61,029 bases of DNA from assembly GCA_964625865.1 (NCBI GenBank), contig CAZVEV010000002.1, positions 1 to 61,029 on the forward strand, given 5' to 3'. The DNA is from CAZVEV01 sp964625865. GTDB lineage: Bacteria > Planctomycetota > Phycisphaerae > SM23-33. Positions 1 to 9,001 of this stretch are shown here, piece after piece (within the stretch, counting starts at the first letter, position 1; each line of letters starts with the position of its first letter). Under the pieces are notes generated by a model. That model searched no databases and was not told the DNA's origin. It saw nothing but the letters and a program-made list of their open reading frames with translations. Both the position numbers and the translations under genes were made by a program.

Positions 1-11
1 GCCCGCGTGGG

Positions 12-26
12 CCCCCCCCCCCCCCC
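12..26. other. run of 15 C at the window edge
   Basis: An uninterrupted run of 15 cytosines lies directly after the first 11 bases. It is not inside a supported gene. Homopolymers this long are unusual in a GC-rich chromosome, and at a sequence end they often mark a poorly resolved assembly junction. Confidence 0.6.
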
Positions 27-183
27 TTGTCGAGCCCAGAGGCGGCTAGACGCAATGCCAGACCCCTTAGCCGCCTTGCCGGCCGCCTCGCCCTGGTCGG
101 ACATGGCGCTTGGAGCGCATAGTGCTTGGGGTTACGATTGCCTGTCGTTGGGATCGGTGTGCGTGCAGAACAGCGAGGCAGCT

Positions 184-2622
184 ATGCGTCTGAGAACGGT
201 CGTGATGATGATGTCGGTGGCGTTGGCGGCGGGTGCGGTGGACGCGGCTGACGATGGCCCGAAGGCCGCGATCGTGGACGACGTGTCCTACGCGACGGCC
301 CGGGCGCGGGAACTGTGGCGGCCGATGGCGGGATCGGCGGAAGTATCGGCGGTTCAGCAGGGCGGGCGACGGGCGCTGAGGATGCCGTGCACTTTTCGCG
401 GCACGCGGATCGACCGGGCCTCGTGGGACCGCACCGTCGCGCTGGACCTGACGCGGGCCAAGGGGCTGCGGTTTGCGATGCAGTGCGCCGACGCCTCGCC
501 GGTGGGCCACTTCACGGTGTATCTCCGCAGCGGCAAGGGATGGTACAAGGGCGGTTTCAGCGCTCCGCCCGGGCAGGGGTGGGGCCAGGTCACGATCGCC
601 AAGAGCACCATGAGCACCGAGGGCGCCCCGACCGGCTGGGGACGGATCGACGCGATACGCCTCTCCGCGTGGCGCGGCAAGAACGTCGACACGGTGTTCC
701 ACATCGCGGACCTGCGCCTGTACGGACTGGTGACCGGCGGGGTGGTGATCGTCCGAGGCGACCAGGCGCTGACGCGCGGCGCGGGTGAGGCCGAGTCGGT
801 CCGGCGGTACCCGGCCGTCATCGCGGGCATGCTGGACGACGCGGGTCTGGCCAACGTCGTGATGAGCGACAGCGACCTGACCGCGTCGCGGCTGGCCGGC
901 GTCAAGCTGGTCGTCCTGCCGTACAACCCGGTGATGGACGACAGGACGGCGGGCGTGCTGGCGGGGTATCTCAATAAGGGGGGAAAGCTGCTGTCGTGCT
1001 ACCACCTGCCGCGGCGCCTGGCGCCGGTGGTGGGGATCGCGCGGGGCAGGCATATCCGCCAGAAGCGGCCCGGACACTTCGCGTCGATCCGTCCGGTCAC
1101 CGGACTCCTGCCCGGCGCGCCGCAGGCGACGGGGCAGGCCTCGTGGAACATCGGCGCCGCGTCGCCGGTGGCGGGCAAGAGCCGCGTGGCGGCATGGTGG
1201 TACGGGGCGGACGGGCGTACCACGGGTCACGCCGCCGTGGTGGCCAGTGACAATTGCGTGCACCTGACGCACGTGCTGCTTCCCGACGACAGGACGAACA
1301 AGCAGCAGTTCGTACTCGCGATGGTCGGCCAGGCCTCGCCGGGGCTCTGGCGTCAGATCGCGGCCGGGCGAATAACGCGGATCGGCACGTTCGGGCCGTA
1401 TACGGACGTCGCCGCGGCGCGGGCGGGCATCTCGAAACTGGCCGGGGCGTATCGTCCTGCCGTCGAGGCGCTGCAGCGCGGATCGGACCTTGCCGCACGG
1501 GCCAAAAAGGAGGCCTCGGCGGGCGAACACATCGCGGCGGCCGCAACGGCGGGCCGGGCGCGCCGGGCCATGCTCGACGCGTATCTTCGCGCTCGCAAGC
1601 CCGTCGCGGGCGAGCATCGGGCGTTCTGGTGTCACCGTGCGTTCGGCGTGCGCGGCATGACGTGGGACCAGGCGATCAAGACGCTGGCCGATAACGGCTT
1701 CACCGCGATCCTGCCGAACATGTTGTGGGGCCAGACGGCGTTCTATCCGAGCACCGTCCTGCCGGTCTCGCCGCAGGTAGCCGACAAGGGCGACCAGATA
1801 GCCCTCTGCCTGGCCGCCTGCAAGACCTACGGCGTGGCCTGCCACGTGTGGAAGGTCAACTTCAACATGGGGTGGCACGCGAGCAAGAAGACGGCTGCGG
1901 ACATGACCGCCCGGGGGCGGACGCAGGTGGGGTTCGACGGCAAGAGCTATCCGCGATGGCTTTGCCCGTCGCACCCGGACAACCAGGCTCTCGAGATCGC
2001 CTCGATGGTCGAGGTCGCCCGCACCTACGCCGTCGACGGACTGCACTTCGACTACATCCGCTATCCGGGACGCAGCCACTGCTTCTGTGCGGGCTGTCGC
2101 ACGCGGTTCCAGACGTCCGCCGGCGTGACGGTGGCCTGCTGGCCCGCCGACGTGCGGACCGACGCGGCGCTCGAGGCAAAGTGGCTGGACTTCCGCCGGG
2201 CGCAGATCACCGCCGTGGTGGCTGCCGTGGCGACCCAGGCGCGAAAGGTCCGCCCGGGGCTCAAGATCTCCGCGGCGGTCTTCCGCAACTGGCCCGTCGA
2301 CCGCGACGGCGTGGGCCAGGACTGGAAGCTCTGGTGCGAGAAGGGCTACCTGGACTTCGTCTGTCCCATGGACTACACGCCCGACACCGCCCAGTTCGAG
2401 CGGATGGTCACGAGCCAACTCGAGTGGGCCGGCAAGGTGCCCTGCTATCCCGGCATCGGTTTGAGCACGTGGGCCGACGCGGCCGACGTCTGCACGCTGA
2501 TCGACCAGATCGACGTGACCCGCCGCCTCAAGACCGGCGGCTTTACCGTCTTCAACTACTCCACCGCCGAAGCCCGCGACGTCCTGCCGGCCCTGGGCAA
2601 GGGCATGACCCGAAAGCGGTAG
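184..2622 (+). CDS. secreted GHL10-type glycoside hydrolase-like protein
   Basis: This 812-residue protein opens with a signal peptide (MRLRTVVMMMSVALAAGAVDA). The start at 184 was chosen because GAGG lies 5 nt upstream and the signal peptide follows at once; the frame is open further upstream. Residues about 30-180 look like a carbohydrate-binding beta-sandwich. Residues about 190-270 resemble a glutamine-amidotransferase-like Rossmann fold (VVLPYNP, GGKLLSCYHL). The C-terminal half, from FWCHRAFGVRGMTWDQAI to the end, matches the GHL10 (DUF187) family, with WLCPSHPDNQ and DGLHFDYIRYPG as the recognisable barrel motifs. The family acts on glycans outside the cytoplasm; the substrate here is unknown. 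It ends 22 bp before the convergent phosphoesterase gene. Confidence 0.8.
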   Translation: MRLRTVVMMMSVALAAGAVDAADDGPKAAIVDDVSYATARARELWRPMAGSAEVSAVQQGGRRALRMPCTFRGTRIDRASWDRTVALDLTRAKGLRFAMQCADASPVGHFTVYLRSGKGWYKGGFSAPPGQGWGQVTIAKSTMSTEGAPTGWGRIDAIRLSAWRGKNVDTVFHIADLRLYGLVTGGVVIVRGDQALTRGAGEAESVRRYPAVIAGMLDDAGLANVVMSDSDLTASRLAGVKLVVLPYNPVMDDRTAGVLAGYLNKGGKLLSCYHLPRRLAPVVGIARGRHIRQKRPGHFASIRPVTGLLPGAPQATGQASWNIGAASPVAGKSRVAAWWYGADGRTTGHAAVVASDNCVHLTHVLLPDDRTNKQQFVLAMVGQASPGLWRQIAAGRITRIGTFGPYTDVAAARAGISKLAGAYRPAVEALQRGSDLAARAKKEASAGEHIAAAATAGRARRAMLDAYLRARKPVAGEHRAFWCHRAFGVRGMTWDQAIKTLADNGFTAILPNMLWGQTAFYPSTVLPVSPQVADKGDQIALCLAACKTYGVACHVWKVNFNMGWHASKKTAADMTARGRTQVGFDGKSYPRWLCPSHPDNQALEIASMVEVARTYAVDGLHFDYIRYPGRSHCFCAGCRTRFQTSAGVTVACWPADVRTDAALEAKWLDFRRAQITAVVAAVATQARKVRPGLKISAAVFRNWPVDRDGVGQDWKLWCEKGYLDFVCPMDYTPDTAQFERMVTSQLEWAGKVPCYPGIGLSTWADAADVCTLIDQIDVTRRLKTGGFTVFNYSTAEARDVLPALGKGMTRKR

Positions 2623-2644
2623 AGGCCCGTGTCCCGCCCGGCCT

Positions 2645-3493
2645 CTACTCGATGTACTGCGTTCGGTAGCTGAGCCTGCCGTCGGCGTATTCGTAGATGC
2701 GGAACGAGGCCTGGCGGCCCCAGGCGCCGTCTATGGAGGCCGAGACGTAGAGGGGCACCTTGCCGAGCCAGTGGTGCTCGTCCCGGTGGAAATGGCCGGC
2801 CAGCACGGCGGCGACGTTGTGCGAATTGAGGACTCTGGTCCACTTTGCCCGCAGGTCGGCGGGCCAGCCGTGGTGCATGCGGTTGGAGTAGAAGTCCTTC
2901 ACGCAGGGGGTGTGGTGGAAGACGATCGCGGGCTTGCCCCTGGCCCGCTTCAGGGCGGCGTCCAGTTGCTTGAGCGGGTCGAAGCCCTCCAGCGGGAAAT
3001 CGTCGGCCAGCGGTTCGGTGTAGACGCCTACGAAGGCCACCCCGTTGTACGTCGCTTCGATCAGGAGCTTGCCGTACCGCTTCCGGTAGACCTCCAGCGT
3101 CGCGATGCGGTTGCGGGTGATCACGTCGTGGTTGCCCGGGATGAAATGGAGTGGGGCCTTGAGCTTCTTGAGGGCGGCAAGGCTCTCGTCGACCGTGGGT
3201 TTGTGCATGAGCCGGTTCGACGTGATGTCGCCGGTGTGAATGACGCAGGCGATCTTCATCGGCAGGGCGTTGATCATTTCGACGGCCTTGGCGTTGCGGG
3301 CAGTGTTGCTTCGGCGGCCGAAGTGCGTGTCGGTGATCTGGACGAAATAGAAGGGCCTCTTCGCTTCCGGTGCGGACGCGGCGGGGGTGGGCGCAGCGGT
3401 CTGTCCGCCGCAGGGCAGCATGCACGTCAGCAGGAGGCAGATCCAGACGGCCCAGCGGGCCAGGTGCCGGGTGTGTCTTGCGATGGTGGTCAT
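2645..3493 (-). CDS. secreted calcineurin-like metallophosphoesterase
   Basis: The 282-residue product carries the metallophosphoesterase metal-site motifs in order: DTHFG, HTGDIT, GNHD, VFHHTP and AGHFHRDEH. These motifs bind two metals in phosphodiesterases and phosphatases of this superfamily; the substrate cannot be read from sequence. A hydrophobic N-terminal segment (WAVWICLLLTCMLPCGG) indicates export; the Cys could be a weak lipobox, but Pro at -1 is unusual. The ATG at 3493 is preferred over an in-frame GTG 12 nt upstream because GGAG lies upstream at normal spacing. It lies 44 bp downstream of the sialidase gene on the same strand, so the two are probably co-transcribed. Confidence 0.85.
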   Translation of the reverse strand: MTTIARHTRHLARWAVWICLLLTCMLPCGGQTAAPTPAASAPEAKRPFYFVQITDTHFGRRSNTARNAKAVEMINALPMKIACVIHTGDITSNRLMHKPTVDESLAALKKLKAPLHFIPGNHDVITRNRIATLEVYRKRYGKLLIEATYNGVAFVGVYTEPLADDFPLEGFDPLKQLDAALKRARGKPAIVFHHTPCVKDFYSNRMHHGWPADLRAKWTRVLNSHNVAAVLAGHFHRDEHHWLGKVPLYVSASIDGAWGRQASFRIYEYADGRLSYRTQYIE

Positions 3494-3537
3494 GTGGTGC
3501 TCCACAGGTTGTTGCGTGTAAGGTTGGGTGCCGTGGG

Positions 3538-4677
3538 CTATTTCGGGACGGCTTTCAGCGAATCGAGGGCGAACCGTGTGAAGTAGACCCCCTCGTACGC
3601 GTTGCGCTGCCCGGCTTCGTAGAGCAGGCCTATCTTGCCGTCAGGCAAGACGGTCAGGCACGAGTAGGCGGACGGGGCGGGGGTGATGAGTTTGGCGGCC
3701 GGCCAGGTGCGGCCCTCGTCGAAGCTGGCGCGCACGGTCATGTGGTGTCGGCCTCGCTTCGTCGCCGGATTGGAAAACAGCAGCACGCTCTTGCGTCCGG
3801 GCGAGGCGAAGCTGTACCGCAGGAACGAGGCCTGGCAGGTCGATTCGATCAGCGCCTTGTCCTGCGTCGCCCGCGGCCAGGTGGCGCCGCCGTCTGTGCT
3901 TACCGAGATTGACCGCAGCCCGTGCGGGGCGTAGCTGCGCATGTTCATCATCAGCGACCCGTCGGAAAGCTCGGCAACCTGCGACTCGTTGCAGCCGGGG
4001 CGAATCACCCCGCTGCGCCGCCACGTCTTGCCCGCGTCGTCGCTGAGCAGCACGTGCGAGCCATAGCTGTGGTCCTTGTAGCCGCGGTCGGAGTGGTTGG
4101 CGGGGATGACCAGGCGCCCCTTGTGCTTGCCGCGCGTCAACTGGATCCCCACCCCGGGCCCGGTGGCGTACCAGCCCCACCGCTTGAGCCTGCAGGCGGC
4201 GCTGATGTCGACCGGCGTGCTCCAGGTCTTGCCCTCGTCGGTGGACCTGCAGACGAACGGGCGGCGCGTGTCCTTGCTCTTTCCCGCGATGATTGCCCCC
4301 TCGCTGTCGGTCGCGAGGTTCCACGTACTCAGCAGGAGAATCGTACCCGACGCCCGGTCGATCACCGGACACGGATTGCCGCACGTATTCTCGCCGTCCG
4401 TCCAAACCACCTGCAGCGGCCCCCACGTCTTGCCCCCGTCGGTCGAGCGACGAAGCACGGTGTCGATCCTGCCGCGATCCGACCGGCTGGCCCGCGCCTC
4501 GCAGAACGCCAGGACCGTGCCCTTTTTCGTCACGATCAGCGCCGGGATGCGATACGTGTTGTACCCGCCCTTGCCCGCCGCAAACACCGCCTCGCCGGGC
4601 AGGTCGGCGGCGGTCGCCAACGGCGCGCAAACCACCAACCAGACCACCGTCCACAGTCCAACTCTCATTGCGGTCAT
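3538..4677 (-). CDS. exo-alpha-sialidase (BNR/Asp-box protein), secreted
   Basis: The 379-residue protein has a signal peptide ending near PLATAADLPG, then the RIP motif (YRIPALIV) and five Asp-boxes: STDGGKTW, STDEGKTW, SDDAGKTW, STDGGATW and SFDEGRTW. That is the architecture of six-bladed sialidases, which release terminal sialic acids from glycans. Start 4677 was chosen for the AAGGAG 6-7 nt upstream and the signal peptide; the frame stays open upstream into repeat DNA. It is the first gene of a probable two-gene unit with the phosphoesterase. Some planctomycete BNR proteins of this type act on other sugars, so the substrate is inferred. Confidence 0.85.
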   Translation of the reverse strand: MTAMRVGLWTVVWLVVCAPLATAADLPGEAVFAAGKGGYNTYRIPALIVTKKGTVLAFCEARASRSDRGRIDTVLRRSTDGGKTWGPLQVVWTDGENTCGNPCPVIDRASGTILLLSTWNLATDSEGAIIAGKSKDTRRPFVCRSTDEGKTWSTPVDISAACRLKRWGWYATGPGVGIQLTRGKHKGRLVIPANHSDRGYKDHSYGSHVLLSDDAGKTWRRSGVIRPGCNESQVAELSDGSLMMNMRSYAPHGLRSISVSTDGGATWPRATQDKALIESTCQASFLRYSFASPGRKSVLLFSNPATKRGRHHMTVRASFDEGRTWPAAKLITPAPSAYSCLTVLPDGKIGLLYEAGQRNAYEGVYFTRFALDSLKAVPK

Positions 4678-4767
4678 ACCACGCTCCTTGCGATGTTCGA
4701 TTCGTTCCCTCACACGATACCGGACGCCTGACGTCGATTCCACGGGTTCCCGCCGCGCTGCAGCCGG

Positions 4768-4938
4768 AACGTCGATCTGACGATCGACCGCTAAACGCTC
4801 GGCGCCGACGGCGTCTGGCGGGTGCGCCACGCGTTTGCGCCGGGGTCGGAAGGGAACACCGTCTCTGCGCGGAAATACTCTCGGAGCGATATGTGCGTTC
4901 GACATGATTGTTTAGCGGCGGATCGTCAGATCCGCGTT
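4768..4938. repeat. paired-arm palindromic element, TTTAGCGG family
   Basis: Two 29-nt inverted arms (4768-4796 and 4910-4938) match at 25 positions. Each arm is itself a hairpin: GTCGATC/GATCGAC in the left arm and GCGGATC/GATCCGC in the right. All four differences between the arms fall in these stems as compensatory pairs. The flanks share the GCTAAAC/GTTTAGC end. The element fills the 375-bp gap between the sialidase start and the rsgA end; no gene is visible there. Relatives lie at 20605, 42933 and 50343. Confidence 0.85.
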
Positions 4939-5052
4939 GACGCGGCGGGACGCGGCGCGACAGACCATACTTCGCCCCTTGGCGCGACAAGAGCGTCAAT
5001 TCCCCGATCACCAGTCAAAGGCGCTCGGCGCCGGCGTACTCGGTACGCGCCC

Positions 5053-6192
5053 CTACCTCTCGTCGAGGTCTTCCAGGATGCGGAGGTAGGAGTTGTAGCG
5101 GCGGGGGGTGATGGTGGCGGACTCGACGGCGGCCTGCACGGCGCAGCCGGGCTCGTGGGTGTGGGTGCAGTCGTTGAAGCGACAGTCGGGGGCGACGGCC
5201 TCGATCTCGGGGAAGTACCAGGGCAGTTCGTCGGCGTCGAGCTTCATGCCCAGTTCGCGAATCCCCGGCGTGTCGATGATCAGCCCGCCGCACGACAGGT
5301 CGTAGACGACCGCCGCGCTGGTGGTGTGGCGCCCCCGCTCGTCCTTGTCGCGAACGGTCCGCGTGACGGCATTGACGTCGGGGAGCAGGGCGTTGACCAG
5401 CGTGGTCTTGCCCACGCCGGAGGCCCCGGCCAGCACGCTGCGTTTGCCGGCCAGCGCGGCGGTCAGGTCGTCAAGCCCCTCGCCGCTGGCGGCCGAGCAG
5501 AACAGGATGTCGATATCGAGGGCCTTGAAGTCGCGCAGGACGTGCGGGTCGGGCCGGCCGAGGTCGATCTTGTTGATCACGAGCACGGGCGTCAGCTCGC
5601 CGCGTTCGGCGATGATGAGGAAGCGGTCGATCAGCCCGTGTCGCAATGCGGGTCGGCGCGTGGCGGCGACGATCAGCAGGACGTCCATGTTGGCGGCGAT
5701 GACCTTCTCGAAGGCCTCGTCGTCGTAGGCGTCGCGGAACTTGCCCGACCGCGGGCGGGGGCGGGCGAGCACGGTGCGGCGCAGCTCGCGCGAGAGGATC
5801 ATCCCGTCGGCGCGGTCGCGATCCTCGTCGGTGGCGTCGGCGTGCTGGCCGCCCGTCAGGGCCACCGTCACGTCGTCGCCGACGGCCAGCGCGCTGGCGC
5901 CGTCCGGGGCGCGGAAGGTCTTGGCGATTCCGCAGAGGATGTCGCTGGCGTCGACCCGGACGGCCGCTCCGCCGGGAAAGAAACTCACCACCATGCCGCG
6001 GACCTGCTCCAACTCGCCCATGTGGCCCGAGGCGTCGGCCTCCGGGTCCAGGCGGCTGGGGGGCAACTTGACGGCGCGCTGCGACGAGAGCTTCTGCCTG
6101 CGCGAGACCGTTCCGCCGTCTTCGTCACCGCTGACGAACCGGTTGTACCAGTCCTTGATGCGCCGCTGCGATTTGCCTTTACGCCGTGCCAT
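5053..6192 (-). CDS. rsgA: ribosome small-subunit-dependent GTPase RsgA
   Basis: RsgA checks and releases late 30S subunit assembly intermediates and hydrolyses GTP on the ribosome. The 379-residue protein shows the circularly permuted GTPase order typical of the family: NKID (G4), CSAASGEG (G5), GASGVGKTTL (Walker A), then RHTTSAA (G2) and DTPGIRELG (G3). An OB-fold N-terminus (about 55-125) precedes it, and a zinc-binding C-terminal piece with CRFNDCTHTHEPGC follows. The basic N-terminus (MARRKGKSQRR) is a plausible rRNA-contact extension. AGGGG lies just upstream of the ATG. It is probably monocistronic, since palindromic repeats flank it on both sides. Confidence 0.95.
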   Translation of the reverse strand: MARRKGKSQRRIKDWYNRFVSGDEDGGTVSRRQKLSSQRAVKLPPSRLDPEADASGHMGELEQVRGMVVSFFPGGAAVRVDASDILCGIAKTFRAPDGASALAVGDDVTVALTGGQHADATDEDRDRADGMILSRELRRTVLARPRPRSGKFRDAYDDEAFEKVIAANMDVLLIVAATRRPALRHGLIDRFLIIAERGELTPVLVINKIDLGRPDPHVLRDFKALDIDILFCSAASGEGLDDLTAALAGKRSVLAGASGVGKTTLVNALLPDVNAVTRTVRDKDERGRHTTSAAVVYDLSCGGLIIDTPGIRELGMKLDADELPWYFPEIEAVAPDCRFNDCTHTHEPGCAVQAAVESATITPRRYNSYLRILEDLDER

Positions 6193-6275
6193 GAACCCCT
6201 ATCTTGCCCGTCGGATCGGGCAAATGCAAACCTGCGCGCGTGGGGCGCGCTGTTTCAGTCAAGCGCTCCGATGCC

Positions 6276-6328
6276 GCTTGCTTCTTGGCGTCTCCCTCGT
6301 TCGTTAAGAAAGACGCCAAGAAGCAAGC
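6276..6328. repeat. inverted-repeat element, CTTGCTTCTTGGCG family
   Basis: The 18-nt arms at 6276-6293 and 6311-6328 are perfect inverted copies of GCTTGCTTCTTGGCGTCT around a 17-nt centre. The flank at about 6251-6275 (TGTTTCAGTC...GATGCC) is also shared with the copy at 33457. It sits between rsgA and the plsY stop. Confidence 0.85.
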
Positions 6329-6372
6329 TGCTCCGCGCCGTCGTCGGCGCGATCAGTCGCTCGCGTCTCTCT

Positions 6373-7038
6373 CTACCCGGTCCGCTTGGCGCCGATCTTG
6401 CTCTCCGTGCCGGCCAGCAGGCGGGTGATGTTCGTGCGGTGGCGAATGATGATCAGGGCGGCCATCGCCGCCGCGAACGTGCCCAGCGGCCAGAGCGCCG
6501 CCAGGTCAGCGGCGTTGAACGCGGCGAACAGCCCCACGAACGCCGCCGCCGCGACGATCGAGCCCAGCGAGACGTAGCGGCTGATCGCGGTGACCGCGAT
6601 CCACACGCCAAACGCGCACAGGCCCGGATACGTGAAGTACGGGAACACGCCCAGCACGACGCCGAGGCTGGTGGCCACCCCCTTGCCCCCGCGGAACTTC
6701 AGCCAGAAGCTGAACACGTGGCCCGCGATGGCCCCGAAGGCCACCCCCAGCAGCGATCCCTGCTGGGCGGCGGTGGGCAGTTCGCCCGAGCCGCCGCGGA
6801 CGAGGAAGACCGCTATCAGCACGGGCGCCAGACCCTTGGCCACGTCCAGGGCAAAGCAGATCAGGCCCCATTTCGCACCGATCACCCGCCCGACGTTCGT
6901 CGCCCCCACGTTGCCGGACCCCTTGGACCGCAGGTCCACGTTGTGCAGGCGGGCGATGATCACGCCGAACGGCGTCGAGCCGATCAGGTAGGCCGCCACG
7001 GGCAGCGCAACGAACAGGATCCACGGTGAGTCGATCAT
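6373..7038 (-). CDS. plsY: glycerol-3-phosphate acyltransferase PlsY
   Basis: PlsY is the membrane enzyme that transfers an acyl group from acyl phosphate to glycerol 3-phosphate, the first step of phospholipid synthesis. The 221-residue protein has about five to six hydrophobic helices and the two family signatures: GSGNVGATNVGR near residue 38 and the GHVFSFWLKFRGGKG region near 105. The start at 7038 overlaps the glycosyltransferase stop as ATGA, which supports translational coupling and rules out the longer upstream frame. It is the last gene of an envelope operon, so phospholipid and surface-glycan synthesis appear linked. Confidence 0.95.
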   Translation of the reverse strand: MIDSPWILFVALPVAAYLIGSTPFGVIIARLHNVDLRSKGSGNVGATNVGRVIGAKWGLICFALDVAKGLAPVLIAVFLVRGGSGELPTAAQQGSLLGVAFGAIAGHVFSFWLKFRGGKGVATSLGVVLGVFPYFTYPGLCAFGVWIAVTAISRYVSLGSIVAAAAFVGLFAAFNAADLAALWPLGTFAAAMAALIIIRHRTNITRLLAGTESKIGAKRTG

Positions 7039-8186
7039 GATGCGGTCACCTCGGCGTAGACGGCGAGCAGCTCGTCGACGTGTCGGTCCATCGCGAGTCG
7101 GTCGGCCCGGGCCCGGCAGGCGTCGGCGGCCCGGGCGCGCCGCGTGGGGTTGTACATCGTTTCGAACGCTTCGGCGACGGCGAAGGTGTCGGCGGGGGAG
7201 GGCACGACCAGTCCGGCCCCGTCGGCCAATGCCTCGGCCGCTCCGTTGGAGGCGGTCGTTATCGACGGAATGCCCAGCCGCGTCGCCTCGAGCACCACGC
7301 GGCTGCACGGGTCGTACCAACTCAGCAGGACGCAGACGTCGGCGGCGGCGTACCAGGGGGCCACGTCCTCGGCCGGCGGGACGAAGACGACGTGGCGGTC
7401 GACGTCGTGGAGCGTGGCAAGGCGCTGGTAATCGTCGATCTTCTCACTGCCGAGCAAGACCAGCCGCGCGTCGGTGCCCCTGCTGCGCCGCTGGCGCCAT
7501 CGTGCGAAGGCCTCTATCGACTCGCCCACGCCTTTCAGCGCCCAGTTGGTCGCGATGGTCAGGAACACCACGGTGTTCGCCTCGGCGCCGACCTGGAAAC
7601 GGTGGCTTCGCCGGGCGTCGTCCGTGCGATGGCCCGTCAGTTGAGGGGCGTCGACGGCGTTGAAGACCATGCGAACGCGCTCGGTCCGCTTGTAGTGGCG
7701 GTGCAGTTCGGCCGCCACCATCTGGCTGCCCGGCAGGACCCAGACGTTCGGATCGGCCAGCAGGTCCTGCTCCATTTCGGCCATGAGGGCCTGGCGCCGG
7801 TTCAGCCCGCCGGTCAGGCGACGCAGGATTCGGTTGGTCGTCTTGCGTCGTCGGAGGTTCGCGTCGCGCTGGGCAGGCACCGTGCCGCTTCGGGGCTGGT
7901 ATACGTTGACGCCCGGGAACGGCCCCATGCCGTGTACGATGTCGAACTCGCCCCAGTCAATCTCAGCTCGCACGTCGTCGGCGAAGTTCTGCAGGCGGCC
8001 GCTCCGCGTCAGGCCGCGGCGGCCCACTTCGATGACCTTGACGCCCGAGGTCTGCCAGAGGCCGGATTGGCACAGCACGGTCACGTCGTGTCCCCGGGCG
8101 GCCAGCGCGGTCGCGATCTGGGCCGTCGACGTCTCGCGCCCGCCGCGGGCAGTGTCCATCCGCTCGATGACCAGGGCGATCTTCAC
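7035..8186 (-). CDS. family 4 glycosyltransferase, LPS-core (WaaG-like)
   Basis: This 383-residue GT-B protein begins VKIALVIERM with a GTG codon that overlaps the preceding kinase stop (GTGA). GGAGG lies about 7 nt upstream, which fixes the start. The N-domain has GGRETSTAQIATALAARGHDV. The C-domain has the nucleotide-sugar region VCVLLSWYDPCSRVVLEA and GIPSITTASNGAAEAL, as in GT4 retaining transferases. The closest family type by pattern is WaaG/RfaG, which adds a sugar to the LPS core. The neighbours, a heptosyltransferase and a WaaP-like kinase, support LPS-core assembly at the cytoplasmic face. The exact donor and acceptor are not deducible. Confidence 0.85.
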   Translation of the reverse strand: MKIALVIERMDTARGGRETSTAQIATALAARGHDVTVLCQSGLWQTSGVKVIEVGRRGLTRSGRLQNFADDVRAEIDWGEFDIVHGMGPFPGVNVYQPRSGTVPAQRDANLRRRKTTNRILRRLTGGLNRRQALMAEMEQDLLADPNVWVLPGSQMVAAELHRHYKRTERVRMVFNAVDAPQLTGHRTDDARRSHRFQVGAEANTVVFLTIATNWALKGVGESIEAFARWRQRRSRGTDARLVLLGSEKIDDYQRLATLHDVDRHVVFVPPAEDVAPWYAAADVCVLLSWYDPCSRVVLEATRLGIPSITTASNGAAEALADGAGLVVPSPADTFAVAEAFETMYNPTRRARAADACRARADRLAMDRHVDELLAVYAEVTAS

Positions 8187-9001
8187 GCGGGGCCCTCCGT
8201 GGTGCGCGCCGCCCGCCGGGCGTCGCGCCGCCGCATCTCGTCGACCTTCCGGTCGACGGCGCGGGCGGTGCGGCTGTCCCCGGCGGCGGGAACGTGGGCG
8301 ACGTATCGCGACCGGAACGCCCCCCAGTGGGCGTCCACCCAGGCCGGCGGCATGGAGTACTTCAGTTGGGCCAGATCCTTGACGCGCCAGCGAAAGCGGC
8401 GCCACCGCGGGGCGAACACCCGCGCCAGGTCGATCAGGTACAGGTCGGGTGCGTCGGGGACCTCATGGAGGAAGATGTGGGCGGCATAGAGGTCGCGGTG
8501 GACCCACCCGCCTGCGTGGAACGCGCCGACCAGGTCGCCCAGTGCTTCAGCCAGCGCCCCGCCTCGGGCCGGGTCGCCCGCGAGGTACGCCTCGCCGCAC
8601 CGCTCGAGGGCGTCGCCCGGCACGGCGGTGACGATCACGAAGCTCCGCCGGGCTGTCAGCAGGCCCATCTGCTCGCCGCAGGCCACCGCGCCCATCGTGG
8701 GCACGCCGGCGGCCCCCGCGGCGCGGACGTTGTCAAACTCCACGCGCGCCGGGCTCCGCCGCCCGTAGGTCAGCAGACGGCGAATGCGCTGGTTCAGCGG
8801 CTCGCGGCCGTATCGTTTGAGGTACAGCTCGTGGGTCGCCCCGTCATCGCCGGTCAGGTCCAGCCGCGTCCGCCTCCGCGAGCCCAGCCCCGGCTTGTCC
8901 AGGTCCGTTCCGCCCTGCCACGCGAACGCGCCGTCGACGCTGTCGAGCCCGGCCTGGCGCAGGGCGCCCGCCAGGTTCGGGTCCAGTTGAGCCGCACTCA
9001 T
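8183..9001 (-). CDS. WaaP/Kdo-kinase-like lipopolysaccharide kinase
   Basis: The 272-residue protein has a small kinase fold: a lysine in ELYLKRYG, the catalytic loop GGWVHRDLYAAHIFLH (residues about 168-183) and the metal-binding LIDLARV in place of DFG. These features are typical of the WaaP/RfaP and KdkA kinases that phosphorylate LPS-core heptose or Kdo. Its start overlaps the heptosyltransferase stop as ATGA, and its own stop overlaps the next gene as GTGA. The protein is therefore translated as part of a tightly coupled four-gene envelope operon. The sugar that is phosphorylated is not known. Confidence 0.85.
   Translation of the reverse strand: MSAAQLDPNLAGALRQAGLDSVDGAFAWQGGTDLDKPGLGSRRRTRLDLTGDDGATHELYLKRYGREPLNQRIRRLLTYGRRSPARVEFDNVRAAGAAGVPTMGAVACGEQMGLLTARRSFVIVTAVPGDALERCGEAYLAGDPARGGALAEALGDLVGAFHAGGWVHRDLYAAHIFLHEVPDAPDLYLIDLARVFAPRWRRFRWRVKDLAQLKYSMPPAWVDAHWGAFRSRYVAHVPAAGDSRTARAVDRKVDEMRRRDARRAARTTEGPA

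Noticed and set aside
67..2418. A 783-codon open frame antisense to the GHL10 gene
   Set aside because: It is made of Arg/His/Ala-rich low-complexity sequence typical of antisense GC-rich frames; no motif or signal was seen.
4822..7029. A 735-codon plus-strand frame across rsgA and plsY
   Set aside because: It runs antisense through two well-supported genes and has no recognisable domain.
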